A DNA stretch of 56,067 bases from Flavobacteriaceae bacterium (GCA_025363675.1 JANYDJ010000156.1:1-56067); one strand, 5' to 3'. Numbered from the stretch's first letter, positions 15,484 through 24,915 are shown. The notes: a model not told the origin generated them from the sequence alone. Numbers and translations are program-made.

Positions 15484-18123
15484 ATGAAATCTACTTTACT
15501 CACACTTTCTTTAATATTTGTATCTACTATCTTGTTTTCTCAAACTGCTAGCTTTGAGTGGGCTATTAGCATTGAAGGTCAGAATAGTGAAGGTCAGAAA
15601 ATAAATATTGATTCAAAAGGCAATGTATATACAGTAGGCACTTTCATCGACTCCGTTGATTTTGACCCAGGGCCTGCGAAATATTATATTAGAGGAACTC
15701 ATAACAGGAATACTTTTATTGCAAAATATAATCCGCAGGGGAATTTTATTTGGGCAAAATCATATCAATCATCTCGTGTATTTGTTACAGATGTAAAATT
15801 AGATTATTCTGACAACATATATATAGTTGGATATTTTAATGGGGTGTTCGATTTTGATCCAGATACTACAGTATTTAATGTTACAGCTATCGGCAACCCA
15901 GAAACTTTTATAAGCAAATTAGATTCTTCGGGAAGGTTTATTTGGGCAGAAAGTTTCCAATGTAAAAATAGTATCCAATGCAAGTCTATCGATTTTGATA
16001 TATCGAACAATTTATATTTAACAGGAAACTACGCAGGCAAGGTAGATTTTGACCCTGATACCAACACCACTAAATTTTTAACATCAACGGGTAATACTGA
16101 CGATATTTATATGGTTAAATTAGACTCTTTAGGGAAATTGGTTTGGGTAAAATCAATAGGTGCAGCCAAGAGTGATAATGGATATTATATATGTGTAGAT
16201 AAAAATGGCAATAGTTATTCAGTTGGAATTTTTGGTGGTACGGTAGATTTCGATCCCGGTGTATCAACCCATAATATAACATCACAATCAAATAGCGATA
16301 ATTATATTCTCAAACTAGATTCAGTAGGTGGCTTTGTATGGGTTAAGGTTTTCAATTCAGCCACGCAAGGATTGATATACTATAAAGCAATTGATATAGA
16401 TTCTTCTTCCAACATTTGTATATCAGGGAGTTTTTATGGTAAAGTTGAATTTAATCCAGCCTCATCTAGTAGTTCTAGCAAATCAAATGGGGATCATGAT
16501 GCCTTTGTTACAGTATTTGATTCAAATGGGAATTTTAAGTGGGTAAAAAAATGGGGAGGGCCCTTGTATGAATATGCCACTTCAATAATGGATGAAGCAG
16601 GAAATATATACAGCTATGGACGATTCCAAGATAAGGTAGATTTTGACCCAGGAATTGGGAAGGCTAGCTTAACAGCAATTCGTAATTTAGACATGTATAT
16701 TTCAAAACTGAATATGAATGGAAAATTTGAATGGGTAAAAAGAATGGATAACCCTGCATTTATTACTAACAGTTATACCTATCATATTGCAACAGATAAA
16801 TATCACAATATATATGGCATCGGATTTTTTAGCGACACTTTAGATTCCAATCCCGACACGGGGTCTTATTATTTGTATTCACAAGGCAATTATAATAATG
16901 CTTTTATTCAAAAGTTTAGTCAATGCTTTCCTACTTTCTCATCAATGTCAGCAACGCAATGCAGTAGCTTTACACTTTATGGAAAATTATATTATACAAG
17001 TGGTATTTACTCAGACACCATAGTGAATGCAGCAGGCTGCGACAGTATAGTGACTTTAAATTTAACTATCAATAACACTAAATTTTCATTTTCAGATACT
17101 TCCTGTAATACTTATATTTATAGTGGAGATACACTCACAAATTCGGGGATTTATTATGATACTTTGGTCAACTCAAAAGGTTGTGACAGTATTGTTGTGC
17201 TAAATCTGATTGTAAAAAAATCTTCTTTTAAAACTATTTCCACAAAATCATGCGATAGTTATATTTTTATGGGAGACACACTCACAACTTCTGGAACATA
17301 CTATGATACTTTAATAAACTATGTGGGCTGCGACAGTATTGTTATTTTAAAACTTACTGTCAATAATAGTATCATCAACAACATTCAAAGGTCATCATGT
17401 TACAGTTATATATTTAATTTTAAGGTTCTCACCCAGTCTGGTATTTATATTGACACACTCAAAACCAAAGCAGGCTGCGACAGTATTGTTATTCTTGATT
17501 TGTCCATTCATCATAACACTGCCAATACAGTTTATATAAACTCCTGCAAAAATTATTTGTATAATGGAACTCTGTATACAAAATCGGGAGTATACTATGA
17601 TTCTTTATTAACTTTTGCGGGCTGCGATAGTATTGTAACTTTAGTATTGTATATTAGAAATGTAAATACAATCGTTACTCAAAACGGCCCAGCACTAACT
17701 GCCACAGCCTTTGGTGTAGCCTATCAATGGCTCGATTGCAATAACGGATATACGGCAATACCAAATGAAATAAACCAAACATATACTGCAAAAGTTAATG
17801 GCGATTATGCAGTTGCTATTGCTCAAAACCAATGTACGGATACTTCTGCTTGCTACAATGTTTCTAATTTAGGACTTACAACTGCCACAAAAGATTTCAA
17901 TATTTTCCCCAACCCCACAAACGGACGTGTAATAATTGAAAGCAGTATATACTTGTTAAATGCAAAGGTAAATGTATATAATATTACTGGCCAATTAATT
18001 TATCAAAGAACTTGGTGCGGAACAAGCATAATATTTGATATTGCTGAGTACGCAAAAGGAATGTATTATTTCGAAATTATCCAAGGTACACAAATTATGA
18101 GAAGGAAAGTGATAAAGGAATAG
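15484..18123 (+). CDS. T9SS-secreted SBBP beta-propeller protein with CDSIV repeats
   Basis: An 879-residue exported protein. After the signal peptide (1-19) come about eight SBBP-type propeller repeats (residues ~22-480) of the form GNxYxxGxFxxxVDFDPG...xxxFIxKxxxxGxFxWxK; the repeated DFDP could bind calcium. Five ~40-residue repeats (about 490-730) follow, each with a leading Cys, SGxYxDTL and a closing GCDSIVxLxL. Then comes a PKD/Ig-like part and a type A T9SS sorting domain starting at IFPNPTNGR and ending MRRKVIKE. The CDSIV repeats are the same family as in the 2007-residue protein two genes upstream. Location is the cell surface or outside; the role is probably adhesive or structural, with no enzyme motif. 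Confidence 0.88.
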   Translation: MKSTLLTLSLIFVSTILFSQTASFEWAISIEGQNSEGQKINIDSKGNVYTVGTFIDSVDFDPGPAKYYIRGTHNRNTFIAKYNPQGNFIWAKSYQSSRVFVTDVKLDYSDNIYIVGYFNGVFDFDPDTTVFNVTAIGNPETFISKLDSSGRFIWAESFQCKNSIQCKSIDFDISNNLYLTGNYAGKVDFDPDTNTTKFLTSTGNTDDIYMVKLDSLGKLVWVKSIGAAKSDNGYYICVDKNGNSYSVGIFGGTVDFDPGVSTHNITSQSNSDNYILKLDSVGGFVWVKVFNSATQGLIYYKAIDIDSSSNICISGSFYGKVEFNPASSSSSSKSNGDHDAFVTVFDSNGNFKWVKKWGGPLYEYATSIMDEAGNIYSYGRFQDKVDFDPGIGKASLTAIRNLDMYISKLNMNGKFEWVKRMDNPAFITNSYTYHIATDKYHNIYGIGFFSDTLDSNPDTGSYYLYSQGNYNNAFIQKFSQCFPTFSSMSATQCSSFTLYGKLYYTSGIYSDTIVNAAGCDSIVTLNLTINNTKFSFSDTSCNTYIYSGDTLTNSGIYYDTLVNSKGCDSIVVLNLIVKKSSFKTISTKSCDSYIFMGDTLTTSGTYYDTLINYVGCDSIVILKLTVNNSIINNIQRSSCYSYIFNFKVLTQSGIYIDTLKTKAGCDSIVILDLSIHHNTANTVYINSCKNYLYNGTLYTKSGVYYDSLLTFAGCDSIVTLVLYIRNVNTIVTQNGPALTATAFGVAYQWLDCNNGYTAIPNEINQTYTAKVNGDYAVAIAQNQCTDTSACYNVSNLGLTTATKDFNIFPNPTNGRVIIESSIYLLNAKVNVYNITGQLIYQRTWCGTSIIFDIAEYAKGMYYFEIIQGTQIMRRKVIKE

Positions 18124-18529
18124 GGAATAAATTGTTTGGGATATTCTCTTTCAGTTCCTTTTACTGTGTCAAGTATGCAGGCCAAAAAATAATCTCAAAA
18201 TTTTCTTAACTTTTATATCTTTTCTGGCAGAGTTTGCGATAGATGAAGGAACCGAAGGTTCGTCTTTTATTATTCCAATTCTAGCAAAAACTATTTTACG
18301 TCTTTCGTTTTCCTACTCATACTTTCTTTTTCCAATATATGCAGGGTTCTTATTTTATTCCGGGACTACTCAAAAACTGTATAATTTACGCAGTTATCAT
18401 AGAGAGGCTAATTGCATTTGTAAAAAATAATACTCTTCCATTTTCACCAACCAAAGGCAGAACCCTTTGTCCTAATTGATACCTGATACTAGCTACTTGA
18501 TACCTTCTACTATATAGAATATACTCCCC
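18124..18529. other. Intergenic stretch of about 400 bp without a gene
   Basis: It holds only short broken reading frames. A small hairpin GAACC-GAA-GGTTC at 18249-18261, followed by GTCTTTTA, could be a weak terminator for the T9SS gene. It is the 3' meeting zone of two convergent genes. I see no RNA gene, repeat or promoter. Confidence 0.5.
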
Positions 18530-19579
18530 CTAATATCCATTCGCATCCAACCACCTTTGGTATCTTCTTGCATTCGCATTATGTTGCGATAATGTTTCCG
18601 CAAAATTGTGATAACCCATTCTGGTTTCGCTGGCACAATAAAATATAAAATTATTATTGTCGGCATTCAGCACTGCATCTATGGCTTCTATTGGTGGATT
18701 ACAAATTGGGCCAGGCGGTAAACCTTTGTGCGTATAGGTATTATAGGGCGATATGGCTGCTGCTTCTTTGTGCTTATTATATATACGTTTGATACTAAAA
18801 TCATTTAAAGCAAATTTGATAGTTGGATCCATTTCCAAGTTCATGTGTTTTTGCAAACGATTAAAAACCACACCCGCTATAATAGGCATATCCGATTGCT
18901 TATTGGTTTCTTTTGCCACAAGTGAGGCAATAGTTATACACTCGCTTCTTGATATTCCTCGTGATTTTAATTTGCTTTCTCGTTCATCATTCCAAAATTT
19001 GTTATACTCATGCACAAATCGCCCAATAACGCTGTCAGGCTTGGTATCCCAATTAATAAAATAAGTATTGGGAATAAATATTTCAAACATTTCTTGTGGT
19101 GAAATATTATATTTTTTAAGTTGATTTCCATTCCATAACTCTTTAGCCAAATCTTGACTATCGGTTTCCAAATTAGTCACCATACTTTTTATAATATCGC
19201 CAATCCGGTTGTGAGATTGTATAATGATTTTAACAGGCTCTTGATTACCAGAACGCAATAATTGTATCAGTTCCTTATTGCCCATTCCGTTAGTTAAGGT
19301 ATAGCGACCGGGCTTAATTAATACATCATACTTCATAGCTTCGGCGGCCCATTTAAAACTCCATGAATCTTCTAATAGCGGAGCCATATCATCCAACATA
19401 ATATGATAAGTGCTTGCTGTATGAATATAAAAAAACTGTTTGTCTTTGCTTAGTTTCAAATTCGGCTTTAACAATACAAACCAATACAACACGCCCACCG
19501 CAGCAGCCACTACTGCTACAATAGAACCTATTATGATAAAAAGTTTCTTATTATTTCGTTTTGATTTTTTCTTCGCCAT
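18530..19579 (-). CDS. mltG: Endolytic murein transglycosylase
   Basis: An inner-membrane endolytic lytic transglycosylase that cuts nascent glycan strands and sets their length. The 349 residues show a basic N-terminus, one transmembrane helix (about 13-36), a LysM-like region with KPGRYTLTNG, and the YceG catalytic domain. The catalytic Glu is E224 in ASLVAKETNKQ; it is followed by MPIIAGVVFNRL, MNLEMDPTIKFAL, SPYNTY, GLPPGPICNP and FAETLSQHNAN, all conserved. Length is standard. It stands 36 bp before the cytochrome gene's 3' end on the same strand and may be read through from it, but the two are functionally unrelated. Confidence 0.95.
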   Translation of the reverse strand: MAKKKSKRNNKKLFIIIGSIVAVVAAAVGVLYWFVLLKPNLKLSKDKQFFYIHTASTYHIMLDDMAPLLEDSWSFKWAAEAMKYDVLIKPGRYTLTNGMGNKELIQLLRSGNQEPVKIIIQSHNRIGDIIKSMVTNLETDSQDLAKELWNGNQLKKYNISPQEMFEIFIPNTYFINWDTKPDSVIGRFVHEYNKFWNDERESKLKSRGISRSECITIASLVAKETNKQSDMPIIAGVVFNRLQKHMNLEMDPTIKFALNDFSIKRIYNKHKEAAAISPYNTYTHKGLPPGPICNPPIEAIDAVLNADNNNFIFYCASETRMGYHNFAETLSQHNANARRYQRWLDANGY

Positions 19580-19615
19580 AATCTAATATTGGTATTGCAA
19601 ATATAAATACTTTCT

Positions 19616-21547
19616 TTATAAAGCAATATTCCATTTTTTGTTATTCGGTTCTAATTTTCTTAACCTTAATATATATATCTTTAAATTAATTTTATCATTA
19701 TTTTTCTCTGCAATATTAGCCAAATTCACCAAAGCTTGTATATGGTTGGGATCGTAAAAAACACATTTTAGCAAATGGGATTCCGCTAAAGCTATATTGT
19801 TTTCTTTACCTGCCACCATGGCCAAGTTATACCAAGCAATAGGCATTGCAGGATTTACCAATACCAATTTCTCCAATATTTCTTTCCCTTTTTGCATATT
19901 GTTTAAAGCTATATATACAATCCCCAACTTTTGTTGAAACTCCAAATTCTTGGGGGCATATTTCACTGCATTTTCAAACCACATCATAGAAGAACTTATA
20001 TCGCCTTTCTCAAAATAAGCCACCCCTACCCTATAATTGGTCCAAGCATCGGTACTTTGGGTTTTGTTGCTTTGTATATAATTGACTAGTTCAACATATT
20101 TTTGAGAAATATATAATTGTCGGATTTTAAATTCTGAAATTGTTGTTGGAGATGCTTTCGATTTATCTATATAATAAGTGGCACTATCCATGGTATGATT
20201 CTTATTATTATCTTTTTCATACGAATTCAGATACGCCACAGCAGCAGCAATATCAGCCACTTCCTGATTATTAATACAACGTAATCCTTTAAAAGTATTA
20301 TTCGTTGACCCGTTATTAGGAGTTGGCTTTTTTCTAATATAATGATCGGTAACTGATACGTGGGGAATATCACTGCTCCCATTTTTTGGCATGTGGCATT
20401 GCACACAATTATCTGCTAGTTTATTTCTTTTTATTATATTTTCTGAACAGGTATTTTTCTTAATTTCGGTATGACAATTTTTGCAAGCGGTATTATATTG
20501 TTCCTTGTCTGTTTGCCTCGTACTCACATGCGGATTATGGCAAGTAATACAAGTCATTTTAAGTTTATTATTGTCGTTCAAATCAGGATTGCTTTTTAAA
20601 AAACACGGGCTCATTTGCAACCTCACTGCCTGACTCGCCATATAAAATCTGTTTTCATCATCGGCATATCGGGGCAAGAAAACATCCATTACTTCACTCA
20701 GTTTCATACCGGGTCTAAAGCTTTGCCAGTCCTTGTCTGGCTTTAATATCGTATTACCCTGCAAGTGGCATCGCTGGCATACATCTATCTGCAATTGCCA
20801 AGGTAGTTTTCGTGGATTTACAATACTATAATCTGTCTCTTTTTTTGTATCAACCAATATACCTTTTTGCTTATCACTCACATGCAAACTTCCGGGACCA
20901 TGGCAACGCTCACAACCAATTCCCAAAGGAACTTTTGTAAACTGATTTTCGGAACCGGGCACATAATCGGGCAATGAATTATGGCAGCTCATGCACTCGT
21001 TACCTATAATGCGTGAGAAACGACTGTTTGCACCATTCTCGAAGCCTGGCGGCAAATCCCATTGCTGCTTTTGCGTATAAAAAGTAAGTGGTGCCTGATA
21101 TAAATATCCATTACTTTCTATAATATGTGAATTGGTATGATGCCCCGAACCTATGATATACTTTATCTTTTCATCACGACTATGAACGGTATCTTTTCCC
21201 AATAATTTAAATTCTTTTATATATAAATCACTCCCAATAAAATGGGGCATATAATATAAATCTAAAACCTTGTCATATATCACTTCGTGACCTGTAAACT
21301 TGCCTGCACTCTTTTGCGGAGTGGCCAACCCAAACGATTGCCCCATACCCGTTTGCATAAAAGTTTCATCCTTATCGGCATGGCAACCTTTGCATGCTTC
21401 GCTACCCAAATATTTGGCAGAATCGGAATGATTTCTATATAGGAAATTTCCTTTCGCTGGTTCGCTATGGTCACCACACGACCAAAAAATAATCATAAAT
21501 GCTACAAGTAAAAATACTGCGAAAGCTATATTTTTTGCCTGAGCCAA
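19616..21547 (-). CDS. Heptaheme cytochrome c (cytochrome c554-like) with TPR domain
   Basis: A 643-residue exported electron-transfer protein with seven CxxCH heme-binding motifs: CKGCH, CMSCH, CERCH, CQRCH, CITCH, CKNCH and CVQCH, all in the first ~400 residues. The arrangement recalls cytochrome c554/c' domain proteins. The C-terminal ~200 residues are TPR-like helices (YFEKGDISSSMMWFENAVK and ALVNLANIAEKN segments). The N-terminus is hydrophobic and ends in FWSCGD, so it is a signal peptide with a weak lipobox or an anchor. The only plausible start is a TTG at 21547; no ATG precedes the hydrophobic segment. The redox partner is unknown. The rhodanese gene is 21 bp upstream on the same strand. 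Confidence 0.88.
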   Translation of the reverse strand: MAQAKNIAFAVFLLVAFMIIFWSCGDHSEPAKGNFLYRNHSDSAKYLGSEACKGCHADKDETFMQTGMGQSFGLATPQKSAGKFTGHEVIYDKVLDLYYMPHFIGSDLYIKEFKLLGKDTVHSRDEKIKYIIGSGHHTNSHIIESNGYLYQAPLTFYTQKQQWDLPPGFENGANSRFSRIIGNECMSCHNSLPDYVPGSENQFTKVPLGIGCERCHGPGSLHVSDKQKGILVDTKKETDYSIVNPRKLPWQLQIDVCQRCHLQGNTILKPDKDWQSFRPGMKLSEVMDVFLPRYADDENRFYMASQAVRLQMSPCFLKSNPDLNDNNKLKMTCITCHNPHVSTRQTDKEQYNTACKNCHTEIKKNTCSENIIKRNKLADNCVQCHMPKNGSSDIPHVSVTDHYIRKKPTPNNGSTNNTFKGLRCINNQEVADIAAAVAYLNSYEKDNNKNHTMDSATYYIDKSKASPTTISEFKIRQLYISQKYVELVNYIQSNKTQSTDAWTNYRVGVAYFEKGDISSSMMWFENAVKYAPKNLEFQQKLGIVYIALNNMQKGKEILEKLVLVNPAMPIAWYNLAMVAGKENNIALAESHLLKCVFYDPNHIQALVNLANIAEKNNDKINLKIYILRLRKLEPNNKKWNIAL

Positions 21548-21568
21548 AACAGGATGTATTATAGTTAA

Positions 21569-21877
21569 TTAATTGCCAAACTTAGCCTGCCAATCCATCA
21601 TACCACCCAATAGATTACGCACATTGGTGAATCCATTTTTCATCATATAATCGCGTGCTGCTGCACTACGGCCACCTGCTTTGCAATGCACTATCACTTC
21701 TTCATCTTTCCAATCGGCCAGGTCATCAACAACCGATTGTATAGTACCCAAGGGTATAAGCTTGGCACCTATATTAAATTCATCAAATTCATACTGTTCA
21801 CGCACATCAATAATGTTTAGTTTTTCACCACTATCCATGCGTTGTTTTAATTCTTCTGCTGTAATGTCTGCCATCAT
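21569..21877 (-). CDS. Rhodanese-like domain protein
   Basis: A 102-residue single-domain rhodanese (sulfurtransferase fold), cytoplasmic as judged by the lack of a signal peptide. It has the N-terminal NIIDVREQYEFDEFNI block and the active-site loop HCKAGGRS with the catalytic Cys65. The loop length matches sulfur-handling rhodaneses rather than Cdc25-like phosphatases. It begins MMADIT; either of the two ATGs could be used. It precedes the heptaheme cytochrome gene by 21 bp, suggesting cotranscription, but a link between sulfur transfer and the cytochrome is only a guess. Confidence 0.9.
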   Translation of the reverse strand: MMADITAEELKQRMDSGEKLNIIDVREQYEFDEFNIGAKLIPLGTIQSVVDDLADWKDEEVIVHCKAGGRSAAARDYMMKNGFTNVRNLLGGMMDWQAKFGN

Positions 21878-21883
21878 TGTAAT

Positions 21884-21950
21884 AATATCTAAATTCTAAT
21901 AACTAATATCTAAATTCTAATAACTAAAAACTAATATCTAAATTCTAATT
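21884..21950. repeat. Three tandem copies of a ~21-bp AT-rich repeat
   Basis: The unit AATATCTAAATTCTAATAAC starts at 21884, 21905 and 21933 (the third is preceded by a 7-bp insertion). It sits just upstream of the rhodanese start and is followed by low-complexity CTTATTC repeats up to the accD stop. No function is evident. Confidence 0.75.
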
Positions 21951-22009
21951 TAACAAACCGCTCCAACTCGTTACTCGTTACTCCTTATTCCTTATTCCTT
22001 ACCCCTCTC

Positions 22010-22939
22010 TTATTCCTTCACCTCCTCCTTCACTTTCTCCTCCACCTTTACTTCAACTTTGGGTTCAGTATCTGTTTCTTTTTTCAACTCGGGCATTTTA
22101 TCAGCAAGCAAGTCCAATAATTGTATCAGTTTACTTTGCATTTCTGAGCGGTTTAAAATAAAATCTACAAAGCCATGCTCTAATAAAAATTCAGAACTTT
22201 GGAAACCTTTGGGCAAATCTTTCCCTATGGCTTCTTTTATAATACGTGGTCCTGCAAATCCTATCAATGCCTCGGGTTCGGCAATATTAAAATCGCCCAA
22301 CATGGCAAACGATGCCGTAACACCACCAGTTGTGGGATCGGTTAAATAGGAAATATAAGGAACACCAGCTTGTGAAAGCAAAGCCAATTTTGCAGAAGTT
22401 TTTGCCATTTGCATTAGTGAAAATGCAGCCTCCATCATTCTGGCCCCACCCGATTTGCTGATAACCATTACAGGAATTCTATGCTCACGTCCATAGTCGA
22501 TAGCCCTGGCAATTTTTTCTCCCATTACGGAACCCATAGAGCCGCCGATGAAATTAAAATCCATACATGCCACTACTAGTTTATGCCTGCCAATATCTCC
22601 TACAGCAACACGCAAGGCATCGTTTAAGCCCGTTTTGTTTATGGTATCCTTTAATCTACTTTCATAGCTTTTGGTATCGTTGAATTTAAGTGGGTCGGTG
22701 GGCAAAATATTGGAAAACAGTTCCGTAAAATTCTCTCCAAACAATACTTCAAAATACTCTGCTGAACCAATCTTTGTATGATAGTTACAATTGGGGCATA
22801 CCCATTTATTATTGATATGGTCATTCGTGTCCATCACTTTTTTGCAGCGGGAACACTTGTGCCACAAGCCCTCGGGCGTGGATTTTTTATCTTTGGTGGA
22901 AGTAGTTATCCCTTCCTTAACGCGTTTAAACCAACTCAT
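22010..22939 (-). CDS. accD: Acetyl-CoA carboxylase carboxyltransferase subunit beta
   Basis: Beta subunit of the carboxyltransferase that makes malonyl-CoA for fatty-acid synthesis, in complex with AccA and fed by biotin carboxyl carrier protein. The 309 residues show the N-terminal zinc ribbon (C29, C32, C48, C51; WHKCSRCKKV and WVCPNC) and the crotonase-like core with GSMGSVMGEKI, SKSGGARMMEA, YLTDPTTGGVTASFAM and GFAGPRIIKEA. The last ~25 residues are a charged Glu/Lys tail (repeated KVEVKVEEKVKEE pattern), longer than in E. coli and of no known role. accA is not adjacent. The gene appears to be its own unit. Confidence 0.96.
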   Translation of the reverse strand: MSWFKRVKEGITTSTKDKKSTPEGLWHKCSRCKKVMDTNDHINNKWVCPNCNYHTKIGSAEYFEVLFGENFTELFSNILPTDPLKFNDTKSYESRLKDTINKTGLNDALRVAVGDIGRHKLVVACMDFNFIGGSMGSVMGEKIARAIDYGREHRIPVMVISKSGGARMMEAAFSLMQMAKTSAKLALLSQAGVPYISYLTDPTTGGVTASFAMLGDFNIAEPEALIGFAGPRIIKEAIGKDLPKGFQSSEFLLEHGFVDFILNRSEMQSKLIQLLDLLADKMPELKKETDTEPKVEVKVEEKVKEEVKE

Positions 22940-23140
22940 CTTTTAACACTGATTTTTTAAATGGTGAGCAAAAATCGGTTTTTTCTCCCAAACTTGTTCG
23001 TTTATAATCTAATTGTATAATTTACAAAGGGTTAATTTATCACCCATTCATATCTATTTTTCTTTTTTTTTTAACCAATCTACTTTTTCCTAGCAGGTTT
23101 CTTTCGAGAATTTTGCCATTTATTTCATGTCCAAAAATGT

Positions 23141-23201
23141 CCCATGTTTTTAAAACGTGTCCGTTTTATTCACTTTTTTACCCACGTTTTAAAAACATGG
23201 G
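23141..23201. repeat. Perfect 19-bp inverted repeat downstream of the Fic gene
   Basis: Bases 23141-23159 and 23183-23201 are perfect reverse complements (left arm CCCATGTTTTTAAAACGTG) around a 23-bp loop. A smaller hairpin, GGGTAA-TCG-TTACCC, overlaps the right edge (23199-23213), and a third CCCACGTT follows at 23211. The nested arrangement lies just past the Fic stop at 23220. It could be a terminator (there is no strong T-run directly after it on the minus strand), a processed RNA end or a small mobile repeat. Confidence 0.7.
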
Positions 23202-23219
23202 TAATCGTTACCCACGTTC

Positions 23220-24314
23220 TTAAGCTCCTTTTTTAAGTAACGCGTACAGTTTTATATTTATGTAAATCAATTCTTTACCTTTTATTTCTTGAGTTAAAAT
23301 TTTGACATCTTCAAGATTTTTCAAATAACTCCCTGCTGTTTTTCTGTTCAGTTTTAAATTCTCTACCAAGAATTCTATTTTACAGTAAGGGTGAATAAAT
23401 AGTTGTTCGATTAGGTCTTTAGAATAAATTTTTGGCAACTTTTCCTGAACTAATTTTTGCGTGTCGTTAAATACTTTATTGATTTTATTTATTTGCTTAA
23501 TAGTTTCAATCGCAGTTTCTTCAACGCCCTTTAAAATAAATAGTATCCAATCTTCCCAGTTATTTTTAGTTCTAACCTCTTGAAGCAAGCGGTAATAATC
23601 GCCTTTTTTCTTGATGATAAATGAACTCAGATACAAAACAGGCTCATCTAATAGTCCTTTTAAAATTAAGTAAAGCACATTTATTATTCTTCCTGTTCTA
23701 CCATTTCCATCATAAAATGGATGAATACTTTCAAATTGATAATGCTGAATGGCTAATTTAATTAACGGTGAAATATCATCAGAATCATCATTGAGATATT
23801 CTTCTAGATTCTTCATTAAATTTGTTATAGTATCATAGTTGTCAGGTGGTGTATAAATTACTTCATTGGTTAAATCGTTTACTAATGAAGTTCCGGGAAG
23901 CTTTCGAATACCCGCATTGTTTTCCTCTAATTCTTTTTGAATATCAACAATACCATTTGTATTGAGAAAGCCTCTTTTTTTTATCAATCTGGTTCCCATT
24001 AACAGGGCTTCTCTGTAACGCAAAACTTCTTTGGTTGCAACATCTGGCTTTACTGATTTTGCGAACAAAGCCTGGTATAGTTTATCTTGAGTTGTAATAA
24101 CATTTTCAATTTCAGAACTTGCTTGAGCCTCCTTTAATACAACGGCATTTATCAATATATTCGGATTGGGCAATGTTTTAGCAAGCCCCTTTAATTCGGC
24201 CAATGCAACGGCTGATTTACTAACTTGCTTTAAAACCTTAATGGTTTCAATTGAAGACAACTTTGGAGGAAGTAAGGGTAAATTATTAAATGCTTTATTT
24301 TTTTTAATAGCCAT
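23220..24314 (-). CDS. Fic family protein (AMP-transferase type, class II with N-terminal inhibitory motif)
   Basis: A 364-residue Fic protein. Fic enzymes usually transfer AMP from ATP to a hydroxyl on a target protein. The active-site loop is canonical, HPFYDGNGRTGR with H198. An inhibitory helix motif S66-x3-E70-N71 (SSEIEN) lies N-terminal to the core, which marks a class II, self-inhibited Fic. The N-terminal ~60 residues resemble the Fic_N domain. The C-terminal ~90 residues look like a winged helix (LIEQLFIHPYCKIEFLVENL and RKTAGSYLKNLEDV), as in the SoFic-like group. It stands alone, with divergent flanks and no antitoxin gene, consistent with built-in inhibition. Fic genes are often laterally acquired; the inverted repeat after it (23141-23201) is worth noting. 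Confidence 0.93.
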   Translation of the reverse strand: MAIKKNKAFNNLPLLPPKLSSIETIKVLKQVSKSAVALAELKGLAKTLPNPNILINAVVLKEAQASSEIENVITTQDKLYQALFAKSVKPDVATKEVLRYREALLMGTRLIKKRGFLNTNGIVDIQKELEENNAGIRKLPGTSLVNDLTNEVIYTPPDNYDTITNLMKNLEEYLNDDSDDISPLIKLAIQHYQFESIHPFYDGNGRTGRIINVLYLILKGLLDEPVLYLSSFIIKKKGDYYRLLQEVRTKNNWEDWILFILKGVEETAIETIKQINKINKVFNDTQKLVQEKLPKIYSKDLIEQLFIHPYCKIEFLVENLKLNRKTAGSYLKNLEDVKILTQEIKGKELIYINIKLYALLKKGA

Positions 24315-24416
24315 AATTGTATTCCTAAATTATATACTCAATACCGTGTATCCCTCAACAAGTCGGTTAGTGTAGTTCCTATTCTAAGTAAGAAACAACA
24401 GGATTATCTTAACAAA

Positions 24417-24911
24417 TCACCCAAACTCTATCATCACTTGATTCTTTTCCACTTTATCTTTTTCAGCTATATATATTTTCTTAATCAGCCCATCAACAGG
24501 CGATTTGATTATATTCTCCATCTTCATAGCTTCTAATAATAAAAGGCTATCTCCTTTAGCAATCTGCTGTCCTTCTTGTGCTATAAGTTTCAGCACCATG
24601 CCAGGCATTGGGGCTTTTACTTGTCCTTGTTTTTTACCCGCTTTGGTATCCATTCCCATACTCGCCAAAAGCTCATCGTATCTGTCTTGTAGCTTCACAG
24701 TAGTTTTTTTTCCATTTACTTTCACTACTATCTCTTTGCTATCTTCATCGGTGCTTACAATCTCCACCTTATAATTACGCCCACGCAAATTATAAAGATA
24801 ATTATCGCCGTCTTTTGATAATAGTTCCAGTGGCACCAACTGCCCATTCACCCGCAGTCCTTCTGCCTTTTGCTCGATATTAATTTCCTTGCCTTCTATT
24901 TTGGCTTTCAT
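24417..24911 (-). CDS. Biotin/lipoyl attachment (biotin carboxyl carrier-type) protein
   Basis: A 164-residue soluble protein whose last ~70 residues are a biotinyl domain: APMPGMVLKL, then EAMKMENI with the biotinylated Lys130, then the SPVDGLIKKI hairpin. The N-terminal half resembles the region before the biotin domain of propionyl-CoA/acyl-CoA carboxylase alpha subunits and of stand-alone Bacteroidota carriers, so it probably serves an acyl-CoA or oxaloacetate-type carboxylase rather than FabE-type ACC. The start is ATG 24911 (MKAKIEG). A 95-residue upstream extension of the open frame is rejected because it is AT-rich and runs through the promoter and the divergent gene's start. A TATATTTG box ends four bases before the ATG. 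Confidence 0.88.
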   Translation of the reverse strand: MKAKIEGKEINIEQKAEGLRVNGQLVPLELLSKDGDNYLYNLRGRNYKVEIVSTDEDSKEIVVKVNGKKTTVKLQDRYDELLASMGMDTKAGKKQGQVKAPMPGMVLKLIAQEGQQIAKGDSLLLLEAMKMENIIKSPVDGLIKKIYIAEKDKVEKNQVMIEFG

Positions 24912-24915
24912 GCTG

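Noticed and set aside
18124..18529. Search for an RNA gene or hidden small gene in the gap before mltG
   Set aside because: Only stop-rich frames and a weak hairpin; nothing resembling tRNA, riboswitch or a conserved peptide.
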